Positions 4,860-5,410 of a DNA stretch of 5,410 nt are shown here, piece after piece. Made by a program: the position numbers and the translations under genes. This DNA is from Aquifex sp. (lineage in GTDB: Bacteria > Aquificota > Aquificia > Aquificales > Aquificaceae). The stretch covers positions 1 through 5,410 of the forward strand of contig QNXQ01000108.1 in the NCBI GenBank assembly GCA_003978875.1, written 5' to 3'. The first letter of the stretch is position 1; every line of letters begins with the position of its first letter. A model generated the notes under the pieces. The model had not been told where the DNA came from. It did not search any database and saw only the letters and a list, made by a program, of their open reading frames with translations.

Positions 4860-5410
4860 ATCTATCTTGAGAGATTTTATCTTCCTGTAGAGGTTTGACA
4901 AATCTATTCCTATTGCTTGTGCTGTCTTTTTTAAATCATAGTTATTTTCTTTCAACTTTTTCTCTATAAATATCCTTTCGAACTCCCTTTTTGCCTCTTT
5001 TAGCTCCTTTATGTTCAATAGATAACTCAAATCTACGTAATTTTCTCCCTTGATTCCCAAATCTTCCGGAGTTATTACTTCTTTATCGCAAAGTATTACA
5101 GCCCGTTCTATTAGATTTTTCAGTTCTCGTACATTTCCTTTCCATGGTCTTGATAAGAGATATTCTTTTGCGGTTTCACTCAGTTCGAAACAATTCTTTT
5201 TATACTCTTTTGCGAATTTGTTAAGGAAGTATTCTGCAAGAAGGATTATATCTTTCCCTCTTTCCCTAAGAGGTGGGAGGTGTATAGATATTACCGAGAG
5301 TCTGTAATATAAATCTTCTCGGAAGTTGCCTCTATTTATTTCTTCCTCTAGGTTTCTCTTTGTCGCCGATATAACTCGGATATCTACTTCTATTCTTTGA
5401 GTTCCACCGA
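4845..5410 (-). CDS. NtrC-family sigma-54 activator, C-terminal part (gene continues past the right edge)
   Basis: The minus-strand frame is open from the window edge to TAG at 4845-4847, giving 188 codons. It starts inside the AAA+ central domain: VDVRIVSATKRNLEEE, FREDLYYRL (5298-5324, the arginine-rich segment that contacts ATP), LPPLRERGKDI, and WKGNVRELKNLIERA (about 5100-5144). A linker and a Fis-type helix-turn-helix follow (4875-4937, DLKKTAQAIGIDLSNLYRKI), closing with KSLKIDLTVH. Proteins of this type use ATP hydrolysis to remodel sigma-54 RNA polymerase at -24/-12 promoters. The GAFTGA loop, Walker motifs and receiver domain lie outside, so the input signal is unknown. From memory, the Aquifex aeolicus activator NtrC4 is encoded next to rsmE and has a very similar C-terminus, so this is a likely orthologue. 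The TTG at 5058-5060 is an internal codon, not a start. Confidence 0.92.
   Translation of the reverse strand, partial: GGTQRIEVDIRVISATKRNLEEEINRGNFREDLYYRLSVISIHLPPLRERGKDIILLAEYFLNKFAKEYKKNCFELSETAKEYLLSRPWKGNVRELKNLIERAVILCDKEVITPEDLGIKGENYVDLSYLLNIKELKEAKREFERIFIEKKLKENNYDLKKTAQAIGIDLSNLYRKIKSLKIDLTVH

Overview
The window looks like DNA from a thermophilic member of the Aquificaceae, close to Aquifex. The proteins are rich in Lys, Glu and Ile, and several (DapL of 387 aa, RsmE of 229 aa, ProC, an NtrC-type activator) read like Aquifex aeolicus proteins as I remember them. The genus is inferred from memory and was not searched.

Layout. Positions 1-307 hold a 93-bp perfect inverted repeat. 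Its right arm is the native 3' end of dapL plus downstream sequence; its left arm is a mirror copy that runs off the window. The loop carries the first ~42 codons of a coaBC/dfp-like gene. Intact dapL (lysine/peptidoglycan synthesis) follows on the minus strand at 242-1405. At 1524-1670 a small plus-strand membrane/coiled-coil ORF runs into a minus-strand SCP2-like gene (1590-1907). Both appear truncated at one point near 1650-1660, so this looks like a second novel joint.

From about 1660 to 2640 lies a minus-strand cluster: two tandem DUF2173-family paralogues, then the SCP2-like gene. Its 154-bp leader contains the best regulatory signal in the window: a near-consensus sigma-54 (-24/-12) promoter, with a perfect 15-bp palindrome centred about 107 bp upstream of the predicted start, where an enhancer-binding activator would sit. 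Further right on the minus strand are a PgeF/YfiH (laccase-domain) gene and proC, overlapping. Divergent from proC is rsmE, which converges with and overlaps by 15 nt an NtrC-type sigma-54 activator whose 5' part lies outside the window.

Reading. The biologically interesting unit is the sigma-54-driven DUF2173 pair, with a sigma-54 activator gene about 2 kb away. The structurally interesting part is the left third: a fold-back repeat and a two-gene truncation joint within 1.7 kb suggest either recent rearrangement or a chimeric contig end (amplification or assembly artefact). The dapL segment and the DUF2173-to-ntrC segment may therefore come from different chromosomal loci. No RNA genes, CRISPR array or insertion sequence were seen.
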